DNA of 64,000 bases from Seriola aureovittata. Taxonomy: Eukaryota; Chordata; Actinopteri; Carangiformes; Carangidae. The notes beneath the pieces were generated by a model that did no database searches, had not been told where the DNA came from, and saw only the letters and a list, made by a program, of their open reading frames with translations. The position numbers were made by a program, and so were the translations under genes. Below, one piece after another: positions 59,462-64,000 of the stretch. Numbering within the stretch: the first letter of the stretch is position 1; every line of letters begins with the position of its first letter. Where the stretch lies: the NCBI RefSeq assembly GCF_021018895.1, contig NC_079373.1, positions 14,790,501 to 14,854,500 on the forward strand, in the 5' to 3' direction.

Positions 59462-60804
59462 TGACAGCATCAGCCCTTATGGGAAACAGAAGACAGCAAG
59501 AGAGACCGAGTAAGAGAAACAGGAGAGAGAGGAGGGAGGGAGGGGGTTCAAAGATCAGAAAACAGATGTAAATCGTTTAGCAAACTCCCCTCCAAATGAC
59601 TAACACATGTGTGAGAAACTTTCCCCTCCCTGCACACACACTCTCTTGAAAGCTCTGCACCTAGACAATATAACACACTCATTCATACCACCTGCTTTTG
59701 TCACTTCTCCTCTTGTTAGAACACATCTGATAACCCCGAGTTAAACTACCTCACATGTTAAAGCTCCTCGGTTGTATTTGCCAGGCTGCTATTTCGCCTC
59801 CACCCAGCAAACACACACACTCAACCAACCTCCTGGCTATAGAGCTGGGTTCAACCATGTTTGTTTAACATCTTGTTAAAGTTTGACAGAGAGTATAAGC
59901 CACTATGAAAAAGACACACCAAGTTTTTGAGACTGGCAGACCTGCAAGATCTCAAAATACCACACACCTCTTCACATGACAGTTGGTGTGTGTGTGCCCT
60001 GATGACAGCACAGGCCAGTGTGTCAGCTCTGACTGAAGCCATGTGCTGTGACACAGAGGGCTTTAGTCATTCCTGAGCTATTACACACACAGCCTTACCC
60101 GAAAATGATGAACACAGCTCACCCATAACATATGGTCTATTCTTGTGTTGTTCGTCTCACAAACAGGCCTAATTTCAAGGTACTTGACTACTTGATGGCT
60201 ATGGTGACAAATCAGAAAAACAAGCAAGTCTTGCGTTGTACAGATTGTAAAGCCAAATGTCATTTTGTGACAGCTTTAGAACAAGAGTGATTCTGTTTAA
60301 GAAGATTTGTGCCAAGATATTGCCAAGTGTAATATCATATGTGAACATAACATGTTAACTCCCAAAAATCTTCTCTAAACACCACAGAGAGTAGGAATAA
60401 CAAACTGAGATTTAATTCTACTGCTTTTCTCATAAAGTGCGAAGTGTAAACTGCCCATGAAAACAGGAGTCCGCTCCAAAGTAAATGTAACAGTAGTCTG
60501 TACATGCTGTACAACAACCTCAACGTGTTTGTTCGTCACTGTCCCGTCGGCTACAGTCATGCGCTACAACAAAAGGAGACAATGAAGCAAGAGTTTGTGT
60601 TTTGCAATCTCATTCTCTCTCTCTCCCACCTCGGTCTTTTCTTTTCCTCGCTACTTTCCAGCTTCTGAACCCAAAACCCACTGCTTCTGCAGACAGGGGC
60701 AGACAGACAGGTTAAAACGTGCCGCTTTTGTTAGTGCGCTCGTGAAACAACCTCCACGCAAAACCTCCACGAGCTCCAGACTACAAATACACACACACAC
60801 CTAC

Positions 60805-60960
60805 CTCAAAGTCGACCCCGACGCGACTTCCCCAACTCAACTTGTTCAATTTTTAAAATGACAAAGTGCCTCAGTCCGCATTGGAGCGTCTCCGGATCAC
60901 TTCTCGGGGTTGAGGTGTGTCTGCGCGCCTCTCTGCTTTTGGAAACTGTTCAATAGCTCA

Positions 60961-60999
<39 letters not shown>

Positions 61000-61170
61000 A
61001 CACACTCAGTCAGGACCCATAGAAAATGTAAATTTAAGCTGGGTGGGAGGGATGGAGTGACGTCGGCGTAGGGCTCCTCCCCCTCCGCCGCTTTCTTCAT
61101 CTGCTCATTGAAGTATATGAGTAGGGACTCCCAGAGCTCAGGGCGGGGCGCGGATGGAGAGCGAGCACAA
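60805..61170 (-). promoter_or_regulatory. Candidate distal promoter and 5' UTR exon (minus strand)
   Basis: The block is the most G/C- and CpG-rich part of the right half. It includes a CRE-like TGACGTC at about 61059, CGCCCCGCCC near 61141-61150 and a strong minus-strand splice donor, TTTGAG|GTAGGTGT, at 60805. Orientation and position suggest a distal first exon of a longer fam107b transcript. An unrelated minus-strand gene start is equally possible. A CA repeat at 60963-61005 lies inside. Confidence 0.35.
60963..61005. repeat. (CA)n microsatellite
   Basis: A CA run of about 43 bases with one TA interruption, inside a CpG-rich block. Confidence 0.95.
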
Positions 61171-61559
61171 ACACACGCGCGCTCAAGTGAACACAAGATT
61201 TAAAAAATGTGTCATAAAACTCTTACTGAAAATTGTTATAACCTGTGATAAGGTAAGTTATCATAAGTTTTCTATAATTTCTATAATAGGACATATAGGC
61301 CAACTGAGCCTCAAAATACATTAGTTTGCCAATTATATTTTTTAGAATTTTTAAAATAATTATAGGCAATAGAATTTCAGTGTTATGCCTTATAGCTGTA
61401 ATAACTAAATTCTACTTTAAAATTTACTTTTTAAAACCATAATATAAAGCCATAACATATAGTTTTTCTCTTTCTCTTAAAGCAGCATGAAAATTTATCA
61501 AATGACTGATCTATGTGTAAAGTGAAAAGAGTCTTTAGTAGTGACAGATATACAAAGAA

Positions 61560-61690
61560 TTGTCACCTAACTAATGCAGTTGCCCTCAGCTCTGCAGGAG
61601 CTGTAGTTTCCTTCAGCTTGTCTGGTTTTATGGCCTGCAACTTGCTCTCATGAACCTTGTTTCCAGCTGCAGCTGCTGTCGACCAAAAAT
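61560..61690. mobile_element. Fish interspersed repeat fragment related to 52850-53350
   Basis: CTTCAGCTTGTCTGGTTTTA and the following GGCCTGCAACTTGCTC resemble the 52970-53015 segment (CTGACTGGTTTTG, CCAGCCTGCAGCTTTAC). It is probably a diverged copy of the same family. Confidence 0.4.
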
Positions 61691-61809
61691 AAACCCAATG
61701 TACAAGTTAGTGGAAACCAAACCAGAGCAAAAAGGAGTGATATGCTGTCCTATTTTTTATACACATTTCTATAAAACTCAGCCTGATATATGTGATATCT
61801 TTGGAAACT

Positions 61810-61990
61810 CCTCTAGAATAAAAAAAAATATAATAATAATAATAATACATTTTATTTAAAGGCGCCTTTCTTGGCACTCAAGGACACCGTACACAGTTAC
61901 ACAAATTGAGATTAAAAACATATTAAGAATTAATTAACAACAATAAAAATGAAATATAAAAATAAAAACAATACAAAAGTGACAGTAGAC
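61810..61990 (-). mobile_element. 3' end of a non-LTR retrotransposon
   Basis: On the minus strand the segment reads TGTCCTTGAGTGCCAAGAAA, GGCGCCTTTAAATAAAATGT and then an (ATT)n tail. This 3' terminus with GGCGCC and a short tandem tail is common among truncated fish LINE copies. The left edge is the tail at about 61828; the upstream extent is uncertain. Confidence 0.5.
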
Positions 61991-62929
61991 AGTAGCAATG
62001 ATGGTTGGAGTGGGACCAAACAGCTCGCAGACAGTGGATTCAAACGAGCTGGGTTTAATATATGTGGGTTTAACTCTTGGCTCCACAGCATAAGAAGTTT
62101 TTAATGACTGGTGACTGATGTCCTGCAAAAATTGTCATTTTTTTTACTTTAAAAACTTGAAGGCAAAGTTTGCAGACAGATAATTTGATCATTCGTCACT
62201 TTGACTATAACAGATCAGTCTGCTGCCTGTTGTTGTCGCAGACTGAATATCCTGAGCATTCTGTGATAAAGAGTAATCTGCTTATGGATGAAGGGTCAGT
62301 GGATCTGCTTATCCACCACCCTTCTGTTAAATCAGCTCACTGAAACCCCTAGTTTCATAGTGTTCAGTTGGTTTATGCTGCTTTGCTTATTTCATATATC
62401 CTTCTTGACTACATCTCATTGGGTTTGATCTCTGTTGGATAAAGATCTGAGTTGCTGCACAACTGCAGAGCAGGCTTACTGGAAATGAAAAAAAAAGTAC
62501 GAAACAGCCCAAGGGTCTGGTTTGAAATCTAAACATGTGGGAGGTGGGGGCGTCAGAGAAGTAAAACATTCCTACGGACCTTCTCATAATTTAGGAGAGG
62601 GGTGACTAAGAGTGTTGAGCTGAACAATAGGATGAGTCATGACAGAGGGTCTCCTCTGACAGGGAGGACACTCCCTCCAGAGACCCCCACAGTCAGAGCT
62701 CCCACCATGCAGGAAACAGATGTGTACAGAGTGAGTGTGTGTGTGTTTCTGTGTGTGTATGTGTGTGCGCGCATGTATGTGGTTGTGATGAGAAAACAAA
62801 CATTTATGCGGCAACTATCGCTATAACCATACTATTTCACATATATTTTATATCTATTGCTAAAAGTTGCTATCTGTAAGTTTTGTAACTTTGTAACTAT
62901 TTGTAACTTGGTTGCTTACCAATCGTTGG

Positions 62930-63300
62930 CCTACCAATTATGGTGGTGTTGATTGTCCCTTGACAAGAGCTTCGGCCATTGTCGTCTTTATAATAGGAGA
63001 GGTTATAATAAGCCTTTGAACAACGCTACATCTTCAGGGCTGATTGGAGGCTACAGTAGGTCAGTATCGGAAAATGACGAGATGGCCTGGGGGCTATCTG
63101 GTTAGCATGCTAACTTCCATAGAAGAAAAGCTGTGATCAGGACAAGGGTTAACATTGGCGTTGCTTTCCACCACTGGAGACAGCTCTTGGTGAATAAAGG
63201 GATGAAGTTTGATGCTGAACGTTTCTTCTAGACTGGTAAGTAAACAGCTGTTAATGCTAACATCGGCTATGTAGCAATAGTAAAACTAACAAATAGCTCC
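62930..63300. mobile_element. Fish interspersed repeat ('GTTAGCATGCTAACTT...' type)
   Basis: The segment contains GGTTAGCATGCTAACTTCCA, then AACATTGGCGTTGCTTTCCA and GTTTCTTCTAGACTGGTAAG. I recognise the block as a dispersed teleost repeat, likely a non-autonomous DNA element. Its boundaries are approximate. Confidence 0.5.
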
Positions 63301-63720
63301 TTTAAAGGAATATATTGACATTCTGGGATACATTTATTCTCTTTCTTGCTGAGAGTTAAAGGAGGAGCTTGATATTAATCTCATATCTGTATACTAAATT
63401 TGTAGCTAGAGCCAGCAGCTGGTTAGCTTAGCTTAGCATAAATACTGGAAACAAAGAGAAACAGCTAACTTCAAAGGTAACAAGATCCTCCTACCTGCAC
63501 ATCTAAAGCCCACTATTGTATCATGTTCTTGTTCCTGTTTAATCTGTACAAAAGTTTAAGAGTAAGAGAGTGTAAGTGTAAAAAACAATGTGCTGTTGAA
63601 TGGGAGATTATGGGTTGCCTCTTTCTTAGCCAGGTACAATTGCCAGGCAGTCAATGGAGACTCCAGGAAGAGTCCCAGCAAAGAAATAGTCCAGCACATA
63701 ACCCCCTCTAAAACGAAGTC
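63300..63720. mobile_element. Fish interspersed repeat ('TTAGCTTAGCTTAGCATAAA' type)
   Basis: The segment contains AAGGAATATATTGACATTCT, GGTTAGCTTAGCTTAGCATA, then ACTGGAAACAAAGAGAAACA and AAAGGTAACAAGATCCTCCT. It is a very common repeat in percomorph genomes. Edges are approximate. Confidence 0.6.
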
Positions 63721-64000
63721 TTGTCAAGGAAGCTAATGAGTGTATTTCCCATAATGCGGGGCTATTCTTTAAACCTAAAACTTAAAAGTTAACTTAAAAG
63801 TTTAAATAACATTACAGCCATTACGATTAAAACTCAGGTCATGCTAGTTATAAATTTTAACCACTATAGGAAGAAAGTACTTCCTCACTGCTATGGCAAC
63901 AGGCCTATTTATGTAAAGCAACTTCACTTGTTATCGGCAAAGATATTGCATCTACCAGTAGTTTCCATTTCAGGTGGTTTGGGGGAAGTTACATGCTTCT

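Larger units (their letters stand above)
61200..64000. other. Repeat-rich right end without genes
   Basis: Apart from the repeats listed, this stretch is A/T-rich and has no exon I can support on either strand. Confidence 0.5.

Overview
The window is vertebrate nuclear DNA, almost certainly from a teleost (probably percomorph) fish. It has short GT-AG introns, many CA/GT microsatellites, and fish-type interspersed repeats: a tRNA-like SINE with target-site duplications, LINE 3' tails ending in simple repeats, and the '...TTAGCTTAGCATAAA...' repeat. All gene content is eukaryotic, and nothing prokaryotic or phage-like is visible. Exon models were built by hand from splice sites, reading phase and remembered family sequences. 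No database search was run.

Layout: (1) 872-2358, minus: gtf3c6, a small subunit of TFIIIC, six coding exons, 149 aa. (2) 2.4-8.1 kb: intergenic, with LINE remnants, microsatellites and the upstream region of a transcription-factor gene. (3) about 8.1-25.5 kb, plus: a ZFHX (ATBF1-type) zinc-finger/homeobox gene. It has one untranslated exon, ten coding exons (2839 aa, about 15 C2H2 fingers, four homeodomains) and a 2.9 kb 3' UTR. (4) 25.5-34.3 kb: a gene-poor stretch that looks regulatory, with homeodomain/octamer-rich blocks, an RFX X-box and a cluster of NFI-type palindromes. (5) 34349-39187, plus: an 897-aa cryptochrome/photolyase-family protein of plant-like (L-Cry/pCRY-like) appearance, with an N-terminal extension that carries a ubiquitin-interacting motif and a basic NLS-like patch. 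(6) 40670-42744, minus: gcsh, glycine cleavage system H protein, five exons, 175 aa, converging on the cryptochrome gene. (7) 45396-48802, minus: fam107b, 134 aa, with an alternative TATA-containing first exon at about 50 kb that adds 29 in-frame residues. (8) 50.1-64 kb: noncoding, with candidate distal promoters, a 139-bp CA tract and a repeat-rich right end.

The five genes do not form a pathway. They are neighbours with unrelated jobs: Pol III transcription, neural transcriptional regulation, light or flavin biology, mitochondrial glycine catabolism, and a stress/actin-associated coiled-coil protein. The most unusual item is the ubiquitin-interacting motif joined to a plant-like cryptochrome. 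Next are the shortened ZFHX protein with eroded fingers, the palindromic NFI-site cluster, and a possible spliced antisense transcript inside the cryptochrome's first intron.
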